Assembly (NCBI RefSeq): GCF_040115645.1
Contig: NC_089544.1
Location: 5,704,001 to 5,768,000 of the forward strand
DNA length: 64,000 nt
Reading direction: 5' to 3'
Source: Euwallacea fornicatus
Lineage: Eukaryota > Arthropoda > Insecta > Coleoptera > Curculionidae
Program-made: the position numbers and the translations under genes
Shown: positions 1-12,124 of the stretch, one piece after another
Numbering within the stretch: the stretch's first letter is position 1
Layout of the letters: each line of letters begins with the position of its first letter
The notes under the pieces: generated by a model
The model's database searches: none
Told to the model about the DNA's origin: nothing
The model's input: the letters and a program-made list of their open reading frames with translations, nothing else

Positions 1-140
1 CATTTTGAAAACAAACTCCGTCAGTGGAGAATTTTTTCTTGTGAAAGTTGAAACTGAAAAAACTGTAGTGTTACTCGTCATTAGTGACTGAGCATCGATA
101 CAATTCAAGTGATTTCTAGCGAAATACGTGATATTTGGAT

Positions 141-3100
141 ATGGGTGATGCAAAGGTTCGTTTAATAAAATAAGTTTTACTTTTTGTTTCGCCATTTCAT
201 AACGACGTGTTTTATTTACGAGTTCATTTTAACCAAAATTAACTATTTAAATTACATTTCAGGATTTATTCAAAGTTGAAAAGAATGAGAAAGTAGGACG
301 TTACGCTGTTGCTAGCCAGGATTTGAAAGCTGGTGATTTAATTTTTTCTGAAGTACCTTTTGCCTATGGACCGAAATCAGGTAGACATCTAATTATGTAA
401 AGAGTTAGCCATTCTGCCTGGAAGAATTTCTATAGAAATCAAAAAAATGATCAAGGGTGCTTCTCTACTTTCATCGCTCTTCTGAAAGTTACCCGCCTTT
501 TGAAGTTAATTAAATTGTCACCTCTTTGAGTTCTCAGCAGTAACTTAGACTGTTTCCTAAATACTACAGAAAGAAATCGGGCAAATTCTTTTCATTTAAA
601 TAACTATAAGATACCAAAACGTTCTCGTAAATTTTACACAATTTGATACTGTTAAGCTTAAAGATCTGCGCGGTTGGCCGCCTCAAACGCTTTTAAAGCG
701 AACAAGAAAACCATTTGAATAAATTACTCAGAGAAAGAAATAAATACTTCATTTGAATATCTACCTCTGCAAGTACTTTCTTTAGGTAACATCAAAGCAC
801 GGCGGGGGAACATCGCGCTTTCAAGGCTTCAGGACTTCAATTGAGGTAACCTGAAACTACGCAGGATTCATATCACACTATTAAACCGAATAAACGGTAC
901 CTCAAAACTTTCAAAATGTTCCTGAAAATCTATGCAGGGTGTAACATATCATCATGGATATATTTCACGAAGCAATAGTACTCTAGAAAATAATAAAAAA
1001 TTACTAGAAGATATATAATCAAAAACGCACCATTTTCAATATACAACGTGGGAAAGTTTCATATTTTCACTTATATTGTGCGTTTTCCTCATGTAGACCT
1101 TCAGTTGAATTTTTAGAATTTCGCGGATCTTTTTCCTTTAAAACTTTCTACAATAAAATGTGTAAATTGTCGGTAATTATACACGAGGTTTTGTATTTTT
1201 TTAGGTCATCTATTATTTTATGCTTTGTATCTTTTTTTGGAAGACCCTTTATAAATTATAATACCAAATTTAAATTGTTTCCTAAATTCTTCAGCTTTTT
1301 TCAGCTCTTACAGTATTTTCGTGTCTTTTATTCTTTTCTTAGGATTTACGAAAATTTCTACGGATACAAATTCAGAACATAAAGGAAATAAGGAAAAAAT
1401 CATACGAGTCAGTTATGAAGCATATGAAGCAATTCATAACATTTAATCACATTTCTTAAAAAAATAAATGAATTTAAACGAACAGAAAATTATAAAAACT
1501 GTTGAAAATGTTTCTAAAAAAATATGAAACTCTGCCAATCTGTATATCACAAGTGGTATATTTTTGAGCATGAGTCTTTTGGCATTTTTTATTATTTTGC
1601 AGAGTACTATATCTGCCTGAAATAGCTCCATAATGATATGTTAAACTCAGTATATTTTGAAAATAATTTTCCTGCATTTTGCTGGATTGTTGACATGAAA
1701 CATAGTAACATACACCCAAGAGAAACGTGAACAGCCAGCTAAAAGTAATCATTTTTTTCGTTACTTTATACACTTCTAATTCTGTGGTAAAGCAGCGTAA
1801 AAGCAAAAATAAAGTTTATGCTTTTTCACACAGTGTATCTAAATTTTTGCTAAGCGAAATTACTGTTAATGTGTTTTAATATTAAGGTGTACCACATATA
1901 AGGCACTTCATAGTTACACCAATTCGGTAAGTACATTTTTTTTAACTTTTTTAGACAGTCCCTGTCTATGTCTGGGTTGTCTTTCTGCAGTAGATTGCAC
2001 TTATTTGTGTTCCTCTTGCTCTTGGCCAGTCTGTGGACTTGATTGTGAGAAACTAAAAGTCCACAAAGAAAACGAGTGTCCAGTTTTTGCCAAAGCCAAT
2101 GTGAAATTCCAAGCAGTGGAAGACCCCTCAGATGTGTGTCTCCAGTATGAGTGCATCACTCCTCTTAGGTAGTTAGTTTTTTTGGTGAAATTTGCAAACT
2201 AAGAAGCAGTACCTATTTCCATCAGGGTACTATTGGGAAAGGAAAGGGACCCAAAAACATGGGAAGAAGATGTGTCGCTCATGGAAGCACATAATGAAGA
2301 GCGAAAATCAAGGCCTATTTGGGATTTCAACCAGCATAATGTAGTGGAATACATCCGAGGGCCTTGCAAGCAAGAGCAATTTTCAGAAGAACTAATTCAT
2401 ACGGTATGTTTTGAAATGGAGGAAACCCCAAGAGGAATTAAGGAATTTTGTAGGTATGCGGAATTTTGGAGGTTAATGCTTTTGAGGCTCGAACACCGGG
2501 TTTCTACAATATCAGATGTTTATTCCCCAAATTGGCTATTTTATCTCACAACTGTATATCAAATATTCACCATGCCGTTGATTGTACCGGAAATGGGGAA
2601 CTCAACGATTGCACGTAAGTATTTGGAAGAGCAAATCGATATCACCTATACAACCTAAAATTGAACCCAGTTTCAATAGTAAGTTTAAAAAAATGAAAAG
2701 AAAAAAGAAATGAATTTAACGGAAACGCTTTAGTATAAATCTAACCATTAACATTGCAAACGATTACAGTACTTTAAGGGCACTCTAAGGCTCCATTAGT
2801 CATTAGTCTCCTACAAAAAAGTGCGGACAAATGGGGGATGATTACGAAACCGAGAAGCATTTTAAGCTAACGAAAAATGGAATTTCACTAAATTTACTGG
2901 CCAGGACTAGTACCAATATAGTGACTTTCATTCACGTAGTGAAACCTCAAGCAATCATGCAATCGAGGAAGTCACCTGGAAAAAATCAGGTGACTTCAAA
3001 TTCAATATCAGGTCAGTCCAGACCAAGTAATGTACGGATAATTTTAATGTCAAGTTTCTATAGAAACCGGACCATTACCCGGGCTTTTTTTAACATTCCT

Positions 3101-6098
3101 ATAGAAATTAAATTTAAGTTAAACAAGATATTAATAATGTGACCCTAAATCTGATAACTTCAGGTTAGGTACGAGATCCATGAAGAAAGTAATCTCGTCA
3201 CATTAAGTGTACTTTCAAATTTGTAATGTGATTACGTCTCCCGTATGTACCGATAATACTGATCAGTTGAATTCAGGAACCAAGTTCTTAAATTTGGAGA
3301 GTAAAATTCTCCCGTGGAATGACATCATTCGCAGGGAGAGTTCTACTCTCCACATTCAAGAATGTGGCTTCAGGTTACATCAAATTTTACGGGAATCGGA
3401 TAGAAGTCCAGGTATTTCCGTTTAGGTTACTTTTGCGACTTTTACGGATTTGTCCTTCTAACGTTTTTTCGCATTTTTTTCTGAAGCACATAATTGTTAA
3501 TAAACTTTCCTAATAATGCTAAAAGACCCATCTTTTTCAGGGTAAATGTGAGAGCGTCGATTGACGTTCCCAAGGGTGGTGAACTCTACAGCAGTTACAC
3601 CTACTCTTTGTGGCCCACCCTTGTTCGAAGGGAATTTCTTAGAGAGAGTAAATATTTTGAGTGTACATGCGAGAGATGCGCTGATCCGACGGAATTAGGG
3701 ACTCACATGAGCAGCCTCAAGTGTCAAAGATGTGATAATGGTGTGATAATTTCGACTAATGCTTTAGGTTGGTAGTTGTGAGAATTAGAGTAGGATAGCT
3801 CACAAAAGTCTCAAGACTGAATTAAATAAGTAAATACATTTCCCAAAAATTAGCTTCTAAGCCTAGAAGGCTCAAATATAATTTTCGATTAGTTGATTGA
3901 CTCGGCCTATAAATATCAACTAAAAGTTGAACCTAACCTGAACTAACCTAAACTAAAAGTTGATATTTATGTAGTTTTGAGTCATTGACTCAGCTAACGG
4001 TGAGATAAAGCTACAATAATACCTCGCCCAAAAACCTGCAACTTATTAAGTACCTTTGCAAATTCTTTTAAAAACACACGATTTTATGCTCTAGATGATA
4101 TTTGTGAATGGAAATGCACTCACTGTGATTTCAAAACTCACGGTCGTGCCGTGCGAAAAGTATTTGCAGCAATCCAGAACGAAGTGGATCAAGTCGAATG
4201 GGTGGGAGGCCCTGAAGGAATCCAACAGAGAGAAACCATCTTCAAGAAATATCGGTAAGGGGGGGGATAGGATTACAGGGTGTCTCGGAGAAAAGTGTCC
4301 ACCCTGACTATCTTTCCTGTAATTTGTAAAAAAAAACACTAAAACGCATCAATTTTGATAGAAAGGGGAACTGAGACAGACTGGTTTCGATCAAAATAAA
4401 AAAAACACGAAGTTGAGTGTTCAATGAGAGGTGATGAAGCCCAAATCGCTGTTCTGGAACATGTTCAAATGGACAAAACAACATCTGTACAACAGATTGC
4501 TGAACAATTCGGCCTTTCGAAGATTATTGTTCGCAGAATTTTAAAAAAAGTCAAATTTCAACCTTACGTCACAAAACTAGTAGAGAAATTAAATGAGGAT
4601 GATTTCGACCGTCGATCAGAATTCGACTAATCCTTTAGTGACATGTAACATTTAAACAGACATTTTTTACATAATACATTTTCCGATTAATTTTAAATGG
4701 AGAAACCTATCTACAACTTCTACAAAACGCCATATCTTCCAGAAAAACTGAAATACTTGAACAAATATCGCCGCCTTTCAGATCAAGAATTAGTTTTCCA
4801 ATAGAATGAAGCACTTCTACACTTCACTGCTACTGTCTGACAGTTTCGAGATGAAGAATTCCTTGGAAGATGGATTGGCAGCAGAGGTTTAGTAGAGTGA
4901 CCCGTGAAATCCCTTGACCTTAATGTCCCGGATTTTATCTTATAAGAACATTTGAAGACAAAAATCTATGACACACAATCTGATTCCCTCGAAACAATAC
5001 GTGCCCAAATCGTCGAAGAGTACAGATCAATAACATCAGAAATATTATATAATGTATAACGTTTTGAGGATCAGCTGTATACGTAGATCAAAGTCAATGG
5101 AGGTCAATTTCAATATTTCTTATAATAAAATATGAGTAAAAATTATTAAAATTAAATGATTTAACTTTTGTTTAATTTCTACAAAACCGAGGTAGTAAAA
5201 TAAAAAATAAAAGCTTGATCATGTAAAGAATAAAATAACTTTTCAGACGAGGTATAAAACACGTCCTCTTCTAATTTTAAAATTTCAACAGGTTAGTTCC
5301 CGAGGGTTTTTGGAGAACTTTTTGAAAACAACTTTTTCACTTAACTACGTCCCCCTCCCTATCAAATTTTATGAGTTTCAGCGTTTTTTTTAACAAACGA
5401 CAGAAAAGGTGTATTCAGGGCAGACATTTTTCCCTGGGACACCTTGCGTGTGTAAATTGAGGTTTGACTATCTTTCAGATCAGTTCTTCATCCCAAAAAC
5501 GCCTACATGACCATTCTGAGATCCGCTCTAACTCAGATGTATGGAAAAGCCGAAGGCTACACCTTGGAAGATCTACCAGATGTCGTTTTAGAACGAAAAA
5601 TTGAATTGTGTCAACACTTGCTGGAAGTTCTAGATGTAATTGAACCTGGTCGATCAAGGATTAGAGGTAAAACTTGTTTCGGAAGGGTTGAGAAGATTAA
5701 ATAACTATTTCTCGAACCTCAAAATTTTCCTATCTCGATTGTTGCTCAACACCTGCAATAAAATGATCCAAATATGGAATCTAATAATTTTTTTACGGAC
5801 AAAATGCAGCTATAAAAGGCTCCATCTTTCATTCATTCTTTTTTTACTAGGTATGACCCTCTACGAACTTCATGGTCCTGTAATGATTCACGCAAGACAC
5901 CAGTACCAATACGGAGCCTTTGGGCAGGAAGACTTTAAACAAAAGCTGCAGGAGTCTATTGATATTCTGGGACAATCAGTAGAGATTCTTAAGAATGAGC
6001 CGGTGTCGCAGCCTGAAGGCCAGCTAGGCCAAATGGCGCAATCGGCCTATGAGCAATTGAGGGAGAACTTCGATATGCTAGTGGAGACTGCTGTTTAA
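141..6098 (+). CDS. SmydA: SET and MYND domain protein, arthropod SmydA type (protein-lysine methyltransferase family)
   Basis: Nine exons join in phase: 141-155, 263-380, 1955-2168, 2226-2403, 2454-2614, 3541-3767, 4095-4254, 5479-5666 and 5851-6098 (502 aa). All introns are GT-AG; one is only 50 bp (2404-2453). The order is N-SET half, MYND zinc finger (about residues 48-85: CLGC, CSSC, PVCGLDC, then HKENEC), SET core (VCGILEVNAFE, ILSHNCISN, from about residue 176), SET end (GGELYSSYTYSLW) and post-SET cysteines (CTCERCADP). A helical C-terminal domain follows. SmydA proteins are arthropod SMYD relatives expected to methylate lysines using S-adenosylmethionine; the substrate here is unknown. 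The ATG at 141 opens a five-codon exon that splices in phase to the rest. AATAAA-type signals lie at about 6145. Introns 2 and 7 hold transposons. Which SmydA paralogue this is cannot be decided by eye. Confidence 0.88.
935..1650. mobile_element. Non-autonomous inverted-repeat DNA transposon, family A copy 1
   Basis: The left end starts CAGGGTGTAACATATCATC. The right end, read on the other strand, starts CTGAGTTTAACATATCATT, and the two ends resemble each other for over 100 bp. The element lies in intron 2 of the SmydA gene. A second full-length copy in opposite orientation is at 8912-9615. No transposase reading frame is visible inside, so it depends on, or depended on, an enzyme encoded elsewhere. 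Confidence 0.7.
4276..5446 (+). mobile_element. Mariner-like (IS630-Tc1-mariner superfamily) transposon with terminal inverted repeats, inside SmydA intron 7
   Basis: The left end begins CAGGGTGTCTCGGAGAAAAG. The right end, reverse-complemented, begins CAAGGTGTCCCAGGGAAAAA, and the match continues to about 32 bp (both contain TGTCNNCCCTGA). The 1.17-kb body contains a decayed transposase gene on the same strand. A clean TA duplication is not visible at either end, consistent with age. Confidence 0.72.
4424..5058 (+). pseudogene. Decayed mariner-like transposase
   Basis: The start encodes an N-terminal helix-turn-helix domain (SVQQIAEQFGLSKIIVRRIL, then LNEDDFDRRSEF) of the kind found in insect mariner-like transposases. 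It stops at 4630. Further downstream, around 4840-4950, frame-disturbed remains of the C-terminal catalytic part can be read (FRDEEFLGRWIGSRG, where the family reads RFLD-FP-RWIGRRG). Most of the catalytic core is deleted or unreadable, so it cannot be active. Confidence 0.65.
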
Positions 6099-6539
6099 AA
6101 TCCAATTGAATGCCACAATATACAAATTCATGTTCTTTAGAAAGCAATAAAGAAATAAAGAGTGACTAAGTCTCAGTAAAAAAATACGACTAAATTCAAC
6201 GAACTTCGCAAAATAAAAGAATACATTTTTGTAAATTTTCACCGATATTGGCACAATCGGTAAAAGGGAAACTTTAAAATTTTTATATTCCTCTAATGCC
6301 TTCTAATATCAACTAGATTTTTTAAAACTGCCGGAGAAAATTACAGTTTTTAATCAACGTTGAAATCCCCTGACGCAAGAACGAAGCATTTTCAAATAGT
6401 GTTGGAAAATTTAAACAGCTTATTTTTATCTGAGGAATTGATGGTACCCATGTTTTCTGAGACGCTCTGTATTTATAATACTCATCCCCATCACTCATTC
6501 GTAGAAATTTCAAAAGATAATCTTAAGATTAACAAATAA
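6099..6539. other. SmydA 3' UTR and intergenic spacer
   Basis: The AT-rich 3' end of the SmydA transcript is here, with AATAAA-type signals at 6145-6160. I see no gene in the rest. Confidence 0.5.
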
Positions 6540-7091
6540 CTATTTTGATGATCTCCATGTCAGCCTTTTTACTTTTTCAGTCTCGAATAGTTTCAATAAC
6601 ATTTCCGAAACTTTTCTCATCCTTTCATCCTGATGCTGTTCAAAATTGGTCTCAAATGTAAATAACCTTTTACAATCCTCCAGGATAAGAACATTTTTAT
6701 TTTTATTTATTGGTGGTTTAATGTGGTTCATATATTAATTCATATATCGCTCCTGTATTACGATAATACTGCTCAGGAAAATCTTGAATAGACCTAATTC
6801 TTCCTGTGGTTATAAGGATTTTCTTTGCAAACATATGCAAATTGACTATCTGTTTGAATGGTTTGCACATAGTGAACTTTTCCGACGTGTAAAAGTTTCC
6901 CAACTCGTTATAGGGATCCAACGGGCAATTTCCAACCAGCAATGATTGGGCGACTAAAAGGATCTTTTTTTTAATAACGTACTCGTCAATCACTTTCGAG
7001 GCAGCAATTCACCTTACCGGGGATCGTCATTTTTCCTCTTAAAGGAATAAATATACATATTATTAATATACGGAATTTTAATATTAATATA

Positions 7092-7806
7092 CAGGTCCAG
7101 GCCGACCACAGTAAAACCCATGTAAATTCAATACCATCTAATATTATCTTCCTTGTTCGTTTAAGGGCAAAATTTTATTAGACTTTTTTGAAGGTCCCTT
7201 TATGAGAGTCTCGCATATAAAATATGAATAATGTTCTTCGCACCATGATGAGATGTTTTGAAAAAAATTTTGTAAACTCTGCAAACTACACTGCTGCCCT
7301 GATATTTTCGTCAATTAAACCACCGGCAACAAAATAATATATTATTTAATAGTATTAGTAAACAATAATTAAACATTCCTAATTCTATTTCTAAGTTAGT
7401 AAATGTTCAAATAACCCCAACTGTTTCTTATATAATACCATTTAATCGTGTTTGTTTTCTTTGCAACTGTGTAGGGCATTTCTTAAGAAACTTTAATAAA
7501 GATTTTTTAAGAAAATTTTGACAAAACTCATTTACATAATGTTGTAGTAGATGATAAGGACAGTTACTGGTGGTTTAATTGAGGAAAATATCAGGGTTAT
7601 TAATTTGCTGATAAAAAAAATTTTCCCAAAATATGTCGCAAATGACGCAAAGAAAGTTTTTCACATTTTATATGCAAGTCCTATATAAAAGAACCTTCAG
7701 AATGCCTAATTGAATTTTGCCCTTAAACAAACAGAGAAGATAATATTACATGGTATTTACATTTCCGTGGGTTGTCCTATGGTCGATAAGGCAATGCAAC
7801 ACCCTG
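7092..7806. mobile_element. Non-autonomous foldback-type inverted-repeat element, family B
   Basis: The ends are CAGGTCCAGGCCGACC on the left and, on the other strand, CAGGGTGTTGCATTGCC on the right, both next to TA. The arms pair over roughly 240 bp with small gaps: TAATATTATCTTC plus GTTTAAGGGCAAAATT recurs near both ends, and CCCTGATATTTTCGTCAATT at about 7296 is mirrored at about 7567-7600. There is no reading frame of note. It lies between two exon-like pieces of the minus-strand RhoGEF-like gene. Confidence 0.7.
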
Positions 7807-8149
7807 TATATGTTATGTAATATATTTTCAAAATACTAGAGATTCTAAATAAAGCCACATCAATTTCCTCCGAAACTGCATCATGTGCATTGACTTTGCG
7901 AAGTAATTTTTCTAGTATTAACTTGTAATGCTCTACTCTTTCGAAGAGTGGTGCCGCCAAGCCAATTTCTCTTGTGGCATCGTCCTGAAATCTAATTTTT
8001 ACTCAAAATACAAAGAGTCAGTAAACAAGATCATCTCCGGATCACCCTGTTTTATTTGACGGGAATGGCGTTTTTCGTTACTCATAAAAAATTTCTTATT
8101 CATCAAAAACAAAAGGTCCTAAAATGAATATGCATGGAACTATCTATAC

Positions 8150-8560
8150 ATAGAGTGCCAAAAGTCCCACATAAATTCGTTAAAAATTAATGAAAATATT
8201 TTCCATGAAAATACTGCAACACATCAAATATAGATTTTAATGGTGCATTTTTAATTCTGAACATATTTAAAAAAAAACACAGAAAAAATACTTTAAAAAT
8301 AACAATATAAACTACTATAGTCTAATATATTAAATGTTCGATATGCGCTCCGTTAACTTTCTGACAATGAGCAAGCCACGAATCAAATTTCTCGAGAAGT
8401 TTTTTATCAGTTGCGAAAGTATTTGTTGAACTTCTTGAGAAATTTTATTTCTTAACTCTTCTATATTGTTGAGTTTATTTAAATACACTCTGTGTTTCAA
8501 ATGCCCCAATAAGAAAAACTCCATAGGGTTGAGGTCAGGCAATCTAGCAGGTCACTGTAA
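8150..8560 (-). pseudogene. Fragment of mariner-like transposase, C-terminal end
   Basis: On the minus strand 8542-8330 reads MPDLNPMEFFLLGHLKHRVY, matching the C-terminal catalytic block of insect mariner-like transposases (SPDLTPLDFFLWGHLK). Near 8400-8330 the typical last residues (NGAHIEHLI) can be read in a shifted frame. The 5' two-thirds of the transposase are missing, so this is a truncated relic. The end with AGAGTGCCAAAAGTCCCAC at about 8153 may be a worn terminal repeat. Confidence 0.6.
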
Positions 8561-8911
8561 TTGCAAATATTTCAATAATTGGAATTTATAATAGACATGG
8601 GTACGTTACATGAAATATGTTCAAAATTTCTCAAAAGACTCAAATACGTCATAATATATATGATGTTCCATAAGAAAAAAATTACAATGTACATTCATCT
8701 ATTACTTGGGTAACCCTGCATACATATGTTTCCGTCAAAAAATGCACTACTAAAAACAATATTTGACAAATACCAGCATTTGCATAAAAATGTTTCCTTC
8801 AATTTTTAAGGAATTTATGCGGGTCTTTTGTTCCTCTATGTATAATTTGCTAATGAGTGTATTCTGAAGTTCTTGGTTTCGTAGATTATGGAAACATATC
8901 GTAGTTAACTA

Positions 8912-9615
8912 TAGAGAGTGTAACATACCATCATGGAGATATTTCAGGGAGCAATAGTATTCTGCAAAATAATAAAATATCCTAATTGACCCGTGGTCAA
9001 AAGCACACCATTTTCGTTACACAGAGTAACAACGTTTCACATTTCTTCTCATGTTTTGCAATTTTGTCACGCATGCCTTACCTTAATTTTTTTTAATTTC
9101 GTACACCTATTTTCTTTAAAACTCCCAAATTGCTTCATGTAGTTGATAACTGAACCGAATAATTATTATTTCCTTAGTTCCTTTTCATTCTTAATTTGCA
9201 TCGACAGATGTTTTTGCAAATTCTAAAAAAATGGTAAAAGATGCCAAAATACTGCGAAACCAAAATTCTAAATAATTGAAGAAGGAATTTTAATTTTTGT
9301 CTTAGAATTGATAAAGGGTTAAAAAAAAGATACAATACATGATATAGTCCGTGACCCAAAAAAACATAACACCGTGGGTATGGCTACCGACTATTTTATT
9401 GTCGAGGATTTTAAATAAATATGTGTACGAAATTACAAAAATAAAATTGAAATTATACGTGGGAAAAATGCAAAATATGACAAAAAATGTAAAATTTTGC
9501 CGTCCTGTATATTGAAAAGAAGTGTTTTTGACCATGAATCTATTATCATTTTTTTATTATTTAAGATATTACTATCTTTTCCTGGAATCTCTTCATGATG
9601 ATATGTTAAACCCTG
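8912..9615. mobile_element. Non-autonomous inverted-repeat DNA transposon, family A copy 2
   Basis: The left end GAGAGTGTAACATACCATC and the right end (reverse complement) CAGGGTTTAACATATCATC are the same terminal repeat as in the 935-1650 element. The interiors also match when one copy is inverted: a block reading TTGTATCTTTTTTT then CCCTTTAT then CAGTATTTTGGC recurs. Two full-length copies of similar size show that this is a genuine family. Confidence 0.7.
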
Positions 9616-10345
9616 CCTACTGAACGCGAAATTTTAAAATAACTTAAAGCCTATTTGCATACAGTAAGCAAAATCGTTCTCAATAAGGAATTGTTTAAAT
9701 CGCCTTTTATTATAGATCAAGCACAATTTGGGCAAAGCGGTAAAATTTTCCAAATTGGAAAATGGAACGCAATGTAATTAAAAATAAATGATTCCGGGGG
9801 AACTTATCTCTCTGATTCCTGATGGAAGTCATCTACCTCGTAAAATATGTAAAATTTAAAATTGCTTTTGTTCTTAAAAAAAAATCGATCTGAATAGATT
9901 GATTTCAACACAAATTATTTCATCTCAGTATCAAAAACCTTAATCCTGACATGCTCCTTACAGAGATTTATCAATTTCTTCAGAGACTGAGCGCTTGTCA
10001 AATTCTTCTCAAACCTAATTTTCAACCTCTGCGATTTATCTATTACATCATCTACCTCGCCAGCTTCTATTGCAATTTCTTTGATTTTATAATTATTTAT
10101 CACCGACCTGTAAATCTTTACAATAAACCTTTTTATCAAGCAGTCTGTACATCTTAACTACTTACAATTAGCTCATTCTGTGTTTGTGCGCGCTTCTTTT
10201 CTATTATTTGCAATTCCAGAATAGTTTCTTTACAGTGCAGATACCTGAAACTGATGCTACATATAAACCTTTATGAGCTGAACTGTATAGTTCACGTTGG
10301 AACAGAAAGGTTACCTCTGGGTTCTCGACAGGTGCTTCATGATAA

Positions 10346-12124
10346 ACACGACTAAAGGAAGGTTTGTTAAAGTCTAGTGGTCTCTCTTATGTTTCTACGT
10401 TTTCATAGTTATTCTTCTCTTCTTTGTATCTAGAGCAAATTTTTGCCTCCCCCAAATTCTGTGAGGCAGACCATAGAGATGTAAGACTCGGGAAGTTTCT
10501 CACTCACCTGGCCACCACTTCCTTTTGTTTGAAAATTCGGAATATGTATGTACAGGAGGGTAATGGCAAGTAAAATACCACGCTTGCCAAACAGGTTCGT
10601 GCGTTTCGGTTCAGTCGCCCATTCTGGGACAGACGCTGCAATGCTAATTTTGGCCTGCCACGAGTATTTAATTTCTCCGGTACCGCTTATATCTGAGAAA
10701 CATTCCCCTATCCGCTACTCGGAAAGGCGCCCGATGGGGCACAAGCGAACTCCACACGGGTTCTTCTTTACCTCACCTATTTCTCTTGTTACCTAATTAT
10801 AGGTTCATAATTTCTTAAAAAAAAAAAAAACAAGTTGTCATATTTAGGCGAGATTAACAGAGTTTTTATTTAAACAGAGATATACAGAGTTGGATCAAAT
10901 TTGATTTCGAACAAGGGGATCTTGAAAACTACTGGAGATGCAAAGACGATTAAAAAACGAAAACATCTATTTTCCTCTCATTTTTCACTACTCTTAATAT
11001 TCTGGAACGTATTTCACTTTGGCAAAAAAAAATTCCCCACCGTTCACTCTCAAAAACTGTTGAGCAATTAAAGCAATTTATCATTTGCGGCTGTAACACT
11101 ATGCATTGTATTTACAATTTAAATAATCCCTCCATTTTTCATGGATCACTTTAAAAAAATCACAAATTACTGCCCTGATTGGTAAGTACTATATACAACA
11201 AGAGTGAACCAGTCATTCTTTTATTTTAGATTTAAAGAGAATCCCTTGAAAATAAGCTAGCGATTATTTATTGCGCCATGCTAAAACTTCGTATATTAAA
11301 TTCTTACGAACCTTCTGAACTCGATAAGTAGTGAATCTCAATTACTTCCATTTGCGGCAGATTTATTAAATATTCTCTTTTTCTCTTCGGGATAGACTGT
11401 TTCTCTTGTAACACCTGACCCACTGCTTCCATACTTAAATAAAACTCTTCAGATATGGTTTTGTGAAATTCTGATTTATTTACTTGTTAATCTTGATTTT
11501 CTCATGGCTATATTCTTCACTCATAGTTGTACTATTGCTATTTCAACCGTGAAAACCCATTTTTTCATGTTTTTTATGTCGAGTATTTCGTATAGCACTA
11601 AATTTCACTCCATGCAATTGATACTGAAAGAGAGGTCATCACCCATAAAGTAGAAATTTAATTAAATACTAATTACCTCAAGTGTTTCGGATTGATAGTC
11701 AGTATGTATTCAACACAGTTTATGTGATATCAACATGCTTCAAATATAATCAGGACCAGGATATCAAGGGCTTAGTTATTAGAGTGTAAATAAAGTTATG
11801 GGAAAGAGGATTTATATGAACCTGTTACAGTTGGTATTAATTATTGCATTGCCAAACAAACGGTGTATGATATTATGATATTAAACATAAGAGAAGAAAA
11901 TTGATACGCATAGCATCAACAAAATTTATACCAGGAAAATAGATCTGAAAGATTATATCATAAACATGCAGAATTTAAATGGGAGGATTATAATGGTGCT
12001 CAAGCCCAATCAAAGCAACGTATCCATCATTAAGTATATTATAAGAATGAAAGTAAGTCAAAGAGAATGATGGCAGATGTCTGTATATATTGCCTAAACA
12101 TATTCAGAACCAGCCTAACATATA
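10346..12124. other. Intergenic stretch with one GC-richer island
   Basis: The stretch is mostly AT-rich and featureless. The exception is 10548-10796, about half G+C, which reads as an open 82-codon frame on the plus strand (RFVRFGSVAHSGTDAAMLI in its middle). I do not recognise it, and it lacks flanking coding context. Nothing gene-like was seen from 10800 to 12124. Confidence 0.4.

Larger units (their letters stand above)
6540..10345 (-). pseudogene. RhoGEF-like (DH-PH) gene remnant or poorly resolved gene
   Basis: Several minus-strand exon-like pieces lie in order. About 10345-10310 encodes RVYHEAPVENPE between an AG acceptor and a GTAACC donor. 10245-10170 is a coiled-coil piece (ETILELQIIEKKRAQTQNEL) ending at GTAAGT. 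About 10100-9915 continues it (EAGEVDDVIDKSQRLKIRFE). 7984 to about 7820 contains PLFERVEHYKLILEKLLRKV, like the third conserved region of a DH domain. 7000-6540 contains LGNFYTSEKFTMC and NLHMFAKKILITT, like the first strands of the following PH domain, and VLILEDCKRLFTFETNFEQH, like its end. The PH part breaks at about 6720: the frame stops and the homology resumes one frame over with no usable intron between. Key 5' exons are not found and a transposon sits at 7092-7806. I favour a decayed RhoGEF gene; a real gene with unseen exons and one assembly error is possible. Confidence 0.4.

Noticed and set aside
1158..1382. Phenylalanine-rich frame
   Set aside because: It lies inside the family A transposon, and its composition reflects T-rich DNA.
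2233..2658. SmydA exon read straight through into intron
   Set aside because: A 50-bp intron (2404-2453) restores the conserved VCGILEVNAFE frame; the unspliced frame loses the SET core.
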